Position numbers and translations under genes: made by a program. A DNA stretch of 64,000 nucleotides from Maylandia zebra (Eukaryota > Chordata > Actinopteri > Cichliformes > Cichlidae). Under the pieces are notes generated by a model. The model saw only the letters and a program-made list of their open reading frames with translations. It searched no databases and was not told the origin of the DNA. Shown here in pieces: positions 20,260-31,000 of this stretch. The first letter of the stretch is position 1. Every line of letters starts with the position of its first letter. The stretch covers positions 37,294,560-37,358,559 of the forward strand of contig NC_135177.1 of NCBI RefSeq assembly GCF_041146795.1, given 5' to 3'.

Positions 20260-22923
20260 TCAATCATCTCTGGCTTTAGTGAACCACCTGAAGGGTTTTC
20301 GCAGAGTTTTTCCCAACGCTGAAAAAAACCTGGAAATTTTGGACTTTTTGGGAGGACCGGGGATGACTCCGAGGCGCATTTTTAGATGCTTTGTCAGAAC
20401 CTCATCAAAAGACGCATCCTTTGCCATCGCAGCCTTTAACACAGTGTCTGGGGAGCCAAACTCCTTGATGAGGCATTTGGTCATTTTCTTGATGAACTTT
20501 TTCTTGTCCTTCATCAGACTTGTGACGGACTCTGTGCTGCTGAGTTCAGGCTGCATCAGATCTCTCAGACGCTTGAGGATCGCGTCAGGTTCTTTTGTAG
20601 TACATGCTGCACTGGCAAAAAAGTGCTGAGTTTCAGGTTTGGATTTTCTGATGACTCTCATCATGAGGAGAACGGCGAGGTCACTGGAAATTTTCTCAGC
20701 ATCAGAAGATGACGCTGATACAGACCTCATCTCTGACATGTCAGAGGAATCCTTGGGTGAGCCTGAAACACTGGCAGAGCGTTTTTGTGGGGAAATGCTC
20801 CCAGACTTTGGTGTCTGATCAGGTGTCTGATCAGGTGAGTGATCAGGTACCAGAAAGCATTTTTCTGGGGTACTGCTCCCAGACTTTGGTGACTGATCAG
20901 GTGACTGATCAGGTGACTGATAAGGTACCACAAAGCATGTTTCTGGGGTACTGCTCCCAGACTTTGGTGTCTGATCAGGTGACTGATCAGGTGACTGATC
21001 AGGTGACTGAAAAGGTACCACAAAGCATGTTTCTGGGGTACTGCTCCCAGACTTTGGTGACTGATCAGGTGTCTGATCAGGTGACTGATCAGGTGACTGA
21101 AAAGGTACCACAAAGCATTTTTCTGGGGTAATGCTCCCAGACTTTGGTGTCTGATCAGGTGACTGATCAGGTGACTGAAAAGGTACCACAAAGCATCTTT
21201 CTGGGGTACTGCTCCCAGACTTTGGTGACTGATCAGGTGACTGATCAGGTGACTGATAAGGTACCAGAGAGCATTTTTCTGGGGTACTGCTCCCAGACTT
21301 TGGTGTTACAGGTGTCGGAACAGATTCTCTTCCACTTCCATCTGAATCTGTGCTGGTTTCCTTTGTTGGGATCTTCGTTCTTTTAATAATGTTCTGGATT
21401 TCTTCCACAGCCACAGAAATTTTGTCCTCAATCAGGTGATCTTCGTCTTCGTTCTCCACCCAGAGTAAAAGTTTTTGTACAAACTTTTCTACTGCGTCTT
21501 CTACGAGCACATAGAGGACTTCAGCAGAAAAGGGAGGCTTGGATCCATGTGCTGGTTGTGGAGTCCTGCAGATGACGGTGTCAGACAGGGATCTACCCAT
21601 TACAGGTTCGGGGACTTGATACAGTCGATCCGTCATAAGTAGATCAAACATTTTTGCCGTTAACTCCACAGTGAAATCTCTGGTTGCTCCACCAGTTCTA
21701 AAGTTTTCCACTGTTTTGTGGATGCTGAAGAGTTTTTCTTCCTTTGTTAATTTCTCATACAACTGATTAACGTCTGATCTAATCGCGTCGAAGTCGACGG
21801 GAGAGGAGCGTATGTAACGGAGCAGTGTGTTTCGGCTGGAAACCGTACTGTTATCAGAGGGCACCGTGTCACCTTTGGGGTCCTTGCAAATGTTTTTCAG
21901 ACAAACAAGAAATTTTCTGTTTGCCTTTATTACTTTTCTCAGGTCTTTTTTCGTTGTTTCAAATTGTTTTCTGGCAAACATGGAAAAGCGCTGTTTGCGT
22001 GCTTTGAGCCGGGAGTGAGAGGTGGATTGCAAACATCTGGAGAAGAAGTCTCTCAGCTTGTTGGTAATTAATCCTGCATTAAAGGCAGGACTCCTCTCAC
22101 AGGGCTCTTCGCTGCTTACATCCATGTCGCCAATGATCTCATTTACGATGTCAGCTGCAACCACTTCTACTGGGGTTGCAGCCCGGAAACTTTGGCTTCC
22201 TGCGGCTCGTTTTGTTTCGTCCTTTTCTGTTAGAGTTTCTTCCTCATCTTCATCTGTCATCTCTCCATCTGAGCTCCTTGATGACAGAATCACAGAAATC
22301 TCTTTGATTGCTGATTGCACGGACATCTTTGAATCCGTACTTTCTGTACCGGAATCAGAGCCGCTCGACAGCTCACGCGCGTGCCTTTTAAGGCACGAGG
22401 CAGCGTGGCAAACCATGCGGTGCAGCTTTTTAATATCACTACATTTGCCGCTGACATAAACGGCGGGGTCTTGCGGGAGATCGGGGCTTTCTCTAACGAG
22501 TTTGACCGTTGAGCTGACCTTTTCGGAGATCTCTTCCTCAACCATCCGTGTCAGCTCGTCAGTGCTCTCAGGTCGCTGTTCCAGGACGTTAAGAGCGCCG
22601 GCGATGGCAGCTGAGATGGAGTCTCCGAGGGACGGGCTTATTTTCCCCGCACCTAAAGGCTCCGGATCTTCCTTCATCATGCGATCCTGAATAACAGGAA
22701 GGGCATTTTTGAGGATTCTGCTAGAGGCGGTCTGAATGATTTCACAAATCATATCAGCGAGCACCGCTCGGACGCCTGAGTCGCATGTGCCACTTTCTAT
22801 CATGCTCCACTCAGCTCCAGAGAGCCTTTGGAAGCACCTGTTGAAAGGTGGCATAATCTGGTCTGGTGTGACCACGACTGTATTTTCGTTTTCGCTGCGT
22901 GTTGACATGGTTGTATCGCACAT
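20260..22923 (-). CDS. 887-residue single-exon protein of unknown family with SPDQ/TPKS tandem repeats
   Basis: An uninterrupted minus-strand frame of 887 codons runs from an ATG at 22921-22923 (a second Met is codon 6) to a TGA at 20260-20262. No signal peptide or membrane segment is seen. Residues 1-180 and 250-530 are mixed helical. They include related-looking segments, ADMICEIIQTAS near residue 56 and AADIVNEIIGDM near residue 258, that may be repeated helical modules. Residues around 220-240 are acidic. Residues about 538-712 are seven 26-30-residue repeats (SPDQSPDQTPKSGSSTPE...FVVPFQ) dense in S/T-P sites. The C-terminus is basic and amphipathic (FFSALGKTLRKPFRWFTK). I do not recognise the family. 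Length, codon integrity and a plausible upstream TATA-like box argue for a real gene. A retrogene-like or lineage-specific origin is possible because it has no introns. Confidence 0.75.
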   Translation of the reverse strand: MCDTTMSTRSENENTVVVTPDQIMPPFNRCFQRLSGAEWSMIESGTCDSGVRAVLADMICEIIQTASSRILKNALPVIQDRMMKEDPEPLGAGKISPSLGDSISAAIAGALNVLEQRPESTDELTRMVEEEISEKVSSTVKLVRESPDLPQDPAVYVSGKCSDIKKLHRMVCHAASCLKRHARELSSGSDSGTESTDSKMSVQSAIKEISVILSSRSSDGEMTDEDEEETLTEKDETKRAAGSQSFRAATPVEVVAADIVNEIIGDMDVSSEEPCERSPAFNAGLITNKLRDFFSRCLQSTSHSRLKARKQRFSMFARKQFETTKKDLRKVIKANRKFLVCLKNICKDPKGDTVPSDNSTVSSRNTLLRYIRSSPVDFDAIRSDVNQLYEKLTKEEKLFSIHKTVENFRTGGATRDFTVELTAKMFDLLMTDRLYQVPEPVMGRSLSDTVICRTPQPAHGSKPPFSAEVLYVLVEDAVEKFVQKLLLWVENEDEDHLIEDKISVAVEEIQNIIKRTKIPTKETSTDSDGSGRESVPTPVTPKSGSSTPEKCSLVPYQSPDQSPDQSPKSGSSTPERCFVVPFQSPDQSPDQTPKSGSITPEKCFVVPFQSPDQSPDQTPDQSPKSGSSTPETCFVVPFQSPDQSPDQSPDQTPKSGSSTPETCFVVPYQSPDQSPDQSPKSGSSTPEKCFLVPDHSPDQTPDQTPKSGSISPQKRSASVSGSPKDSSDMSEMRSVSASSSDAEKISSDLAVLLMMRVIRKSKPETQHFFASAACTTKEPDAILKRLRDLMQPELSSTESVTSLMKDKKKFIKKMTKCLIKEFGSPDTVLKAAMAKDASFDEVLTKHLKMRLGVIPGPPKKSKISRFFSALGKTLRKPFRWFTKARDD
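20790..21310 (-). repeat. Coding minisatellite, 78-bp unit with 12-bp SPDQ subunit
   Basis: Seven units of roughly 78-90 bp encode [SPDQ]2-3 followed by (S/T)PKSGS(S/I)TPE-x-C-(F/S)-(V/L)VP. Unit length varies by whole SPDQ (12-bp, tgatcaggtgac-type) steps, so the frame is always kept. Because unit lengths are multiples of three, other frames and the opposite strand are also open here; those frames are by-products. Confidence 0.93.
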
Positions 22924-23075
22924 TAGATTTTCTGGGTTTGAGAGAACAGCTGGATAATTTCCTTGTTGGGAGAACGCCGACTGTTGAACATTTGCAAACA
23001 GGTGAGCAGTGATGTTTCTGTGTGAGCGCTCCTATTTAAAGCTTTCCCTGCCTGTGACGTGGCTGTGACGATCAA
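22924..23075 (-). promoter_or_regulatory. Upstream region of the 887-residue gene: TATA-like box and CRE-like sites
   Basis: Read on the minus strand, tttaaatagg (23031-23040) lies about 110 bases before the ATG. Behind it are two cgtca half-sites, 23055-23060 and 23066-23070, resembling CRE elements. This arrangement fits a short 5' UTR of about 80 bases. Function is inferred from position only. Confidence 0.4.
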
Positions 23076-23159
23076 AGCAGAAGCTGATTCCTTTGATCTG
23101 CCAGTGACGCCACACAGAACGCACGAGCGCACGGATAGAAGCCGCGCCCTCACCATATC

Positions 23160-23500
23160 CCAGGATTCACTGCGAGTCAGCGGTTGAAGAAAAATGGCGG
23201 ACGGCCGAAGTGAAGCGCAGAAATACCGTCTTCAAAGTGAGCGCGGCGCTTTTGTCCCACTGCAAATATACCGCGGAACAAATGTTAGCATAATGAAAAG
23301 TCTTAAAGTCGCATTTAGCGACCCTTCGGCTAAGTTACGTGACGTTAGTGAGGTCGCGTTTAACGCGCTCTTTCTCCGTTAGTTCGTTCAGGTTTCTGCC
23401 GAAGCTCCGTCTGTTTGTCGCCGTGAAGCCAAACGTACTTAAACGGTTCAGGAAACACCGAGCAGACGGTTGAGCAAATATGTGGCCCGCGAACTGCGGT
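23160..23500 (+). promoter_or_regulatory. CpG-containing patch, possible divergent promoter
   Basis: Many CpGs occur in a short span (gcgcggcgcttttg, taccgcgg, gttacgtgacgttag). At 23190-23204 the motif aaaaatggcggacgg resembles a YY1-type start-site element. A 62-codon plus-strand frame starts at this ATG (23194-23382, MADGRSEAQKYRLQSERG...). I cannot tie it to a protein family, so it is not called a gene. The patch lies 240-580 bases upstream of the divergent 887-residue frame. Confidence 0.35.
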
Positions 23501-24255
23501 GAGGACGCAGACTCAAGCATGCTGTGCTGCAGTTTGTCCTTAAAGAGCTCTCATCCTGTTTAAAGCGCTAACAATGAGACAGACAGTAGATGGAGAAGTC
23601 CTCCTGCTGTTTCCTGCTGTTGTTGTCAGGCTTATATCAAACAACCCGAGTCTGTCACCTTTGTTATAAAGACCAACACTCTGCAGGATCCTGTTTCTCT
23701 CTGATTCAAACACATAAAGTGTGTCTTTGTGACGATAAGAGGAAACGGTGTTTTCATCCTGCAAGTTCACACAGATTTGATAAACTTCTGCTGCTTTTGT
23801 TGCTGACTGCTGTGGTTGATTTCCTTCTGCAAGTGTCCAGAGTCAGAAGAGCCTGAGAAGGTGAGAGGAGACGGAGGCTCTCCACCCCTGATGAGACACC
23901 AGGACAGATCCAGGACAGTGTGAGGAGGAGGAGCCAGCAGCAGCTGAGAGATGCAGAGGAGAGCAGACAGCTCTCTGTAGTTGAGGGACTGCTAAAAACA
24001 CTGAAAACACTTTTATATTTGCTTCCTGTATCTGCAGAAGCATCTCCAACACAACCTGTAACAGCTGCATACAGGAACCACTCACTGCTGTTCGTCCTGC
24101 AGGATCTGAGAGGGAACCAAGGAAAAATAAGGGAACCACAGACAACTTTGATAATGCTTTGATTTATCCAGAATATATGTAGTTCAAATGTTGTTTTCAT
24201 CAGTGGGATTGTGCTGGTTTCAGTGGGGAAAGTGTGCAGCTCATTTAGACACAAA
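23500..24255. other. Intergenic, unassigned
   Basis: Contains leucine-rich and serine-rich short frames on both strands without domain features. A possible donor (gagaag|gtgagag) at about 23858 could belong to a plus-strand transcript from the CpG patch, but no continuation was found. Confidence 0.3.
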
Positions 24256-24257
24256 GT

Positions 24258-24315
24258 TGTCCCTTCATAAGATAAGATAAGATAACCTTTATTAGTCCCA
24301 CACGTGGGAAATTTG
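24258..24315 (-). mobile_element. Rex-type LINE 3' tail
   Basis: The sequence aagataagataagataacctttattagtcccac...gtgggaaatttg is the reverse complement of a common fish LINE 3' end with an ATCTT tandem tail. Confidence 0.6.
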
Positions 24316-24980
24316 TAAAGTGTGTCAGTATTTTCTAAAGATGTTTCTGTATCATCTCTCTGCTGTTAGAGCCTCCAAACATCAGCCTGCTTATGCTCTC
24401 ACATCTGCAACATCTGAAGTAAATTATGCTGCACAGTTTTGTCATCAATAAGAGAAGATTTACTGCATCAGTTTGTCTTCATTTCATCTGAAACACACAC
24501 GGATCAAATCTCTGACTTTATTTTTGGGATATTGCCCTTAAATGTAACTAAAGCTTTCACACAGGGCTCGTAAATGATATGAAATAGAAATAAATACCTT
24601 GAATTTTGACTGAAATGTCATATTTGATTCCACCACTGAGCTTTCTTTGTGCAGAATCAGAATGGGTTTTATTTCCAAATGTTGAGCAGCTTTACAACAT
24701 TAGCAAATTGCTGCTTAGTGCAAAACATACTGTCAGACAACGCTGAAAGAAAGCAAAACTGAAAAGTGCTCAGTAGATATATACATGATAGCAGGTGGTG
24801 CTCAGTGCAAGCATGGAGTGATGCAGTGAACAGTGTAGGCTCACTGTGTTCTGTATCTAGTAAATATCAATGATGTCACTCCTGATACGTTTGTACCATC
24901 AAACTGAGCATCAGTCTACACATCTGCTTTAAACACAACTGTAAAAAACACGTATCTGACATTATTCCGTCAAACTGTCA
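24316..24980. other. Intergenic, nothing recognised
   Basis: AT-rich; no feature seen. Confidence 0.3.
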
Positions 24981-24989
24981 CAACACGTG

Positions 24990-26580
24990 TTTTATTTAGG
25001 ACCATTAACTCTGCTCCGACTGTATCGAGGCCTCGTCTGCAGCCTGTGAACGGTTTGTACGCTGTTTTATTGAGAAGGTCTCCTCCACCAGGGCTCAGAT
25101 CTTTCTGCTCATGACCTCTCAGTCTCTGCTTCCTGCTCTGCTGTCTTTGAGCCGGTGACTCTGTCCGCTTTAAAGGAGACTGTTGGTCATTTTAAGCCTG
25201 CAGGGTCTCCAAACGATGCTGCCCCTCCTCGACTCTTAAAACACGTGTTAACTGCAGTTGGACCTTTGCTTTTTGAGCAAACCACAGTTTGATGTCAGGT
25301 GTTGTCCCTAAAGATGTTAAACATGCTGTAGTCAAACCCCTGATTAAAAAACCTGCTCTTGATCCTATGACTCTTGTAAATTACAGGTCTATCTCCAAAC
25401 TACCTTTTCTTTCCAAATGTCTTGAAAAGAGCTCACAGCCAATGAATGGCCTTCCTGGGAAAGCAAAATGTTTTAGATGTTTTCCAGTCAGATTTTAAAC
25501 CCTTTCACTGAATCAGCCCTGTTCAAAGTTTTAAGGACATATTTTTAGCTCCTGACGCTCGGGACTGTGTTGTTCTGGTGCTTTTAGATTTGACAGCTGG
25601 CTTGATACAGTGCATCACGCCATATTACTCTCTGGTTTGGAGCACTGGGTGGGCACGAGGGGCCCTGGAGTGGTTCAGGTCCTGCTTGGCAGGGTGAACT
25701 TTTTGTGCCGTGCTGTCCTCTGTGGTGTGGTGTCCCACAGGGCTCAGTTCTCGGCCCCCTCTTGGTTCTGTACTGAGTTAACTCAGTTGCATTGTATTCC
25801 CCTTTTATGCTGATGACTGAACACATACTCCACACAGCCACTACTTCAGTGTCTTGAAATTAAGGCTTGCATGTCTCTTAACTTTTTAAAATTCAATGAC
25901 AAAAAGACCGAGGTGATGGTTTTTGGTAGCCCCACTGAGACCCCCAATATTTAGATTCCTTTGCCCAGCATGTTAAACCAGCTGTCACAAACCTGGGGGT
26001 CAAAGTGACTGTGATCTGACGTTTGGCAGTCAGATTGAGGCAGCTGGCTAAAGCAGGTTTTTCACAGCTATCCACGCCTTTGTTAGCACTCGGCTGCATT
26101 ACTGTAATGCACTCTATACTGGGGTCAGCGCATCATATATTACTCGTCTACAGAGGAGGCAAAATGCCGCAGCTCGTCTTTTAACTGGCACTCGACAGTT
26201 TGAGCACATTTCCCGTTTCAGCTTCACTTCACTGGCTGCCAATACTTTTAGGATTCCTTTTAGAATTCTTTTATTTGCTTTTAAAGCTCTCCACGGTCTC
26301 GCCCCATCTCATCTCTCTGAGCTGCTACAGCCTCATACACCCACCTGCTCTCTCAGGCCAGCTGATCAGCTGCTCCTGCATGTACCCCGGACATGGCGTA
26401 AACTTAGAGGAGATCGTGCTTTTGCTGTAGCAGCTCCCAAACTGTTTTTAGTTGGTTCTATGTTGTTTTTTAATACAGGGCTGTTTGAAATTTTATTTTT
26501 TTTCTTAACATATCTGCTGTACAGCACTTTGGTCCTGTGCTGGCTGTGTTAAAGTACTTTATAAATAAAGTTGGATTGGA
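24990..26580 (+). mobile_element. Degenerate L2-like LINE (reverse transcriptase region to 3' end)
   Basis: Broken plus-strand frames show LINE polyprotein pieces in order: LKETVGHFKPAGSPND, then VVKPLIKKPALDPMTLVNYR and SKLPFLSKCLEK (the N-terminal reverse transcriptase region). Later comes the LHWLPILLGF-like C-terminal part. The 3' end reads ttaaagtactttataaataaagttgg. Frameshifts and stops throughout mark it as a dead copy of a different, older subfamily than the one at 51.4 and 60.7 kb. Confidence 0.8.
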
Positions 26581-26594
26581 TAAAGTGTCCAAAG

Positions 26595-26825
26595 ACATCC
26601 AGCTTGTGGGGACAGGTTGATTGGATAATCCAAATTGTCACTAGGTGTGAATGTGTGAATGAAAGTGAGCACGAATGGTTGTCTGTCCCTGTGTGTTGGC
26701 CCTGCGACAGACTGGCGACCTGTCCAGGGTGTACCCCGCCTCTCGCCCTATGACAGCTGGGATAGGCTCCAGCGCCCCCCGCGACCCTGAAAAGGATAAA
26801 CGGAAGCGAATGGATGGATGGATAC
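26595..26825 (+). mobile_element. Retroelement 3' end with GGAT tail
   Basis: The widespread fish block cctgcgacagactggcgacc ... gggataggctccagcgcccc ... aacggaagcgaatgg ends in a (GGAT)n tail. It abuts the L2-like 3' end at 26580. Confidence 0.65.
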
Positions 26826-27844
26826 AGTGCTGTGGGTTTTCCACAGGGACAACTTTTAGGACTCTTTATCTTTCTAATGTTTGCTAATAATCCACACGGT
26901 TCTCTACATGCCGCTAACGCTTTCATGTGTTTTCAAAATGTGCCTCAAACATCAGATTAGCGAAAACTGAAAGCATTTATTTTACACACAGATTTTTCCA
27001 CCCACAGCAAAATGCTAAACCTCTACACACACTGATGACTGTTTTACACAAAGACGTTACTAAACAGATAAATGCATCATTTTGTTAACTTTAATAATAC
27101 TTTGTTTCCATTTTTCATGTGTTTGTTCCTCGTGTTCTATGAAACTAGCAGAGACAGAACTGGTGCAATGAGCCTTTAATTCACAACATGCAATAAATCA
27201 CAACTTGTAGTTTGAACACATTTTAAAAATGTAGAAAAACAACTCGTGTTTGTGATGTCACTCAAACACTGTACACATCTTTTATTGTAATATAATAAAA
27301 TCACAAGTCCAGCCTGATCGTGGCTCCTCACAGAAGTCAAGTGACCAATCCACACCCACAGAACATTAAGGCACTTTGGAGAAAACACTAAATGAACTAC
27401 CAGGTGACCGTGTCCACTGGGCTCCTCGCTCTCATGTGTATACATTTATCCTAGTCTCGATCTCAAACATTCGATTCACAGATTCGGGAACTTTAAGAAG
27501 CAAACGTCCAATCAGAATTTAACGTTGGAGAAAGAAAACCTTTGAAACAGCTGTTAGGACGGCTGCTCCACGACCTGCTGTTACAGCTTTTCCTGGCGCC
27601 GCCCCGTGTGTCATCACAGGAAACAGCAGTGACGGGATTCAGCTCAAACAAAAAGATTTAATATGAGCTGAATAATCGACCAAATGTATGCAGGACTTTA
27701 GTCTGTAGTAGAAACACAATCAGTGGCATTAAAAATGAAAGAATAGACCTGAGACTAAAAGTTGCTGTTGAGTAAAATGTTTCCATGTGTGAAGCTTTGT
27801 TGGTCTCAAATGAAACAAACAGACTCGAGATTAAAGAAAGTCAC
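26826..27844. other. Intergenic, nothing recognised
   Basis: AT-rich sequence. A minus-strand AATAAA (plus tttatt at 27281-27286) could be a poly(A) signal of a minus-strand transcript such as cmtm7, but this is unproven. Confidence 0.3.
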
Positions 27845-28005
27845 GTTTCTCACTCACTATGTGTTCACAGACTCTCTGCATCGAATCATATCTGTTATTA
27901 ATCTCTGTCTCTCCTCCACAGCATGTCTTCATCCTGTCTTCCTTCTCTCACCAACCAATCACAGTGATTGGCCCCGCCCCTCCCTGAGCCTGGTGCTGCT
28001 GTAAA
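27845..28005 (+). mobile_element. L2-like LINE 3' UTR fragment
   Basis: Matches the 3' untranslated segment seen at 52.37-52.52 kb: tctcactcactatgtgtt, aatcatatctgttatta, ttctctcacc and ccccgcccctccctgagcct. It is truncated on both sides. Confidence 0.7.
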
Positions 28006-31000
28006 TGAATCTGTGGCATGTGTAGAAAACAGGGTCAAGACTTGTACAACTAGAAGACTTCCAAGTCTTGCCCAATTGCATACGAGCTTTGGCTGCTTTC
28101 CACTAAACTGGAACATTTGTACAAACAAATCTCACCTGGAGACCGAGTCGTTTCCCTCCGACAGTGAAAAATGTAATGAGCAGTAATGTATTATCAGCGG
28201 TCCAGATTCATAGCCAGTCTAATGAATGTTTCTGTCCCCCAGTGGACACGCAGCCATACATCAGGTCACTTTGCATCAGTGAGAATATCATCATCAAGCT
28301 GGAGCCAAAATAAATAATGTAAACAGTGTGGTTTGTCTATGGTGGAGCCCGGATCCATCAGAGTACTCGAGGCATGGAAATAACTGTAAACGCTCACAGC
28401 AACGCCTTCAAATAGCCTTCAGGAAAACCACATCGCTGTCCCACTCTGACTGACAAACACCTTCGTTTTGGATTCACGCAAAACATCCAGACGGAAAATT
28501 AAAGCCCAGCTTTAGGGTAAAAAAAATAAGTCCAAGGAAACAGAAACAAGAAAAGTTTGAATTTTATCCCAAACTGGAAAAACAGCATAGTAAAAGTTCA
28601 ACCATAGAAATAGTAAATACATACAAAACTCAAATGTAAATCTTTTCACGTGTTGTGATTTAACACGATGATGTAACGGCCTGCTGCAGTAAGCTTATCA
28701 GTGCATAAGAAACCAAACTCTTACAAATGAAGCTGGTGCAGACAGGAAACCAAAGAGGCAGCGAGCACAGCAAGTGAGCATGGTGCACCATTACGAACAG
28801 CATCACAGCGTGAAATAAAGCTTATGAGACACGTGACGTTAATGGGACGGGAACCCCTCCACACTGTGCGACCCTCAGGGGTTCAGGCCCTGACGTACCG
28901 GACTCACTGGGAGCAGGCAGGATGTGATGTCACTGTTGTGAAGTCAGTCCCTGCAGCCTATCAAACAGGACCGTGACTGTATGAGGAACTCGCAGTCTCT
29001 ACCTGCAGGGTCACATGACTTCATGACCAGCTTCAGATAACGAAGAGCTGAGTGACCGCTCTTATTCAGTGTCTCAGTCAGTGGCACGTTTTACTACTGA
29101 AACCCTGTGGGCGGGGCTTGTACCCTGGACAGGTCACCCCACCTACGTCTTTGGACTGTGAGAGGAAACCCAGACAGGGAAAACATGAAGCTCCAACCGC
29201 TGCACCGCTAAGCCACCACAACCTAATTATGCTTTTTAAAGTTAGTTTATGAAGTTGTCTGAAGCTGAAAGCATTCGTACAAAAAGCTCACATGCTTTCA
29301 TCAAGTTCCTACACCAACTAGAACATCCTGACGGTTCCCACAGACCAGTCGAGCAGGAACCCGTTACGATGTCACACAGTGTGTAGAGGCTCCAGGATCA
29401 GACACTAACGGGTATTTAAATGTACTACAAAGTACTGTGTAAACCTTCCACAGTTTAACATTCAGTTTGAATCCAATTAGAGGTCAGGCCTTCATTTGGT
29501 GCTCTGAGCTACTTCAGAGGAAATTTCAGACACATTCAGTGCACAGTCAGAAGCATCGCACAGTAAGGCAGTAATCTCAGGATTATCGTTACACACCGAA
29601 TGGTTTTACTCGTTTGTTAACGACAGGTGGCAGAAAAGGGTCTAACTTTGAGCCTTTTTATTCTAAGAATTAAAGCGAAACCAGTTTGGGTTCTATGAAG
29701 AACACGCAGCAGAAAAACTGGAAATGTGTTTTTCCTCCAAGACGTTCACAGCAGTTTATCTGCACACCTGTAAACTGGGATTAATCGCTAAAAACAATCA
29801 AACAATAAATGGCACTTTGTTATTAAAGACCAATAAGACAAGCAGCAGCTGTCATGTGAACACTGACATGTTAGCATGAACTCCCCTCCTGTCCAATCAG
29901 ATCGGCAGTGCAGCCGAGAAAAAATGGGCGTGGCATCAACAATAGTCATGCTAGGTCACGCTTGTTAGCTAGTGCTGCTATATTAACCTCTTCATTAAAT
30001 TCCATTTAATAAAATGTTAACTATGTATCAGTAATGCACAGTCAACAGAAAACATAAGCATGGTTTAACCATTTTCAACAAACTCTTAATTCTGTCTCTT
30101 CAATTTGTTTTAATAATCACTTAGCTGTAAGCTAACGTCTCGGCTAACGTTGGCTACCTGCCACATTTGGCGTCTCTGTCTCGATTCGTAACGATTGTTC
30201 ACGTTAAAGTTTTTAGGTTCAGAGGTGTGACTTCATTTTCCACGTAAGTTCAACTGAGCGTTGAGTCAATCAGAGATGTTTGCAGAGCTGACAGCCCAGA
30301 GGTGCTGCATGCGGTCGGAGCTAGCAGTTAGCGGGAGTGGACGTCACCGTGTGCAGATTAATAAACGTTTTCTGTCACTGAGTGAAAGCACAGATTAAAT
30401 AACTATGATCAGAACGAACGGGCTGGGAGAGGTACGCAGAGATTGTGCTTAAACAGTCGGACGATTGTAAAACGGCTAACACGCTGCGCTCAGTGCAGCA
30501 CATTGAATATTTACAGCATCTTTTCATTGTTAGCTCGTCTGTGCGTTCACTGATGTGGCGTTGCAATGACTTCTTTTGGAAAACACACATTCTCCAAAAA
30601 TGTAGCTTCCAACATATAATTATAAATCCAAACACTTTTAAATGGATGATGTTTAATATTTACTACAATATGTCTTCGTCTGTCCATAGATACACACTTT
30701 TAATCTCTTTGGTTCATTTGAATCCATCTCAGCGCGTCTGAACGAAGTATCATTGATCATTAATCACGTGAATATTTGGATAATCTGAATGAATCCATGT
30801 CATTACATTTATTAATCTGCACAGATTTCCACACAGTTCATTTTTAATCCTGATATAATTTATACATCGCTCTCTTTTGGCATCCTCTAAAATAATCACA
30901 GATGTGCTTTTTAAATACAAAATTCAGACTGAATTTTAAATTCAAATGGCTAAAAGTTTGGTTCTTTTAAGCACCGAGGACAGCTGAACAAAAAGAGTAA

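Noticed and set aside
20709-21386. Open frames of 80-154 codons on both strands over the coding minisatellite (SDQVTDQV and HLISHLIRH repeats)
   Set aside because: Shadows of the 887-residue gene; repeat units are multiples of three, which keeps every frame open.
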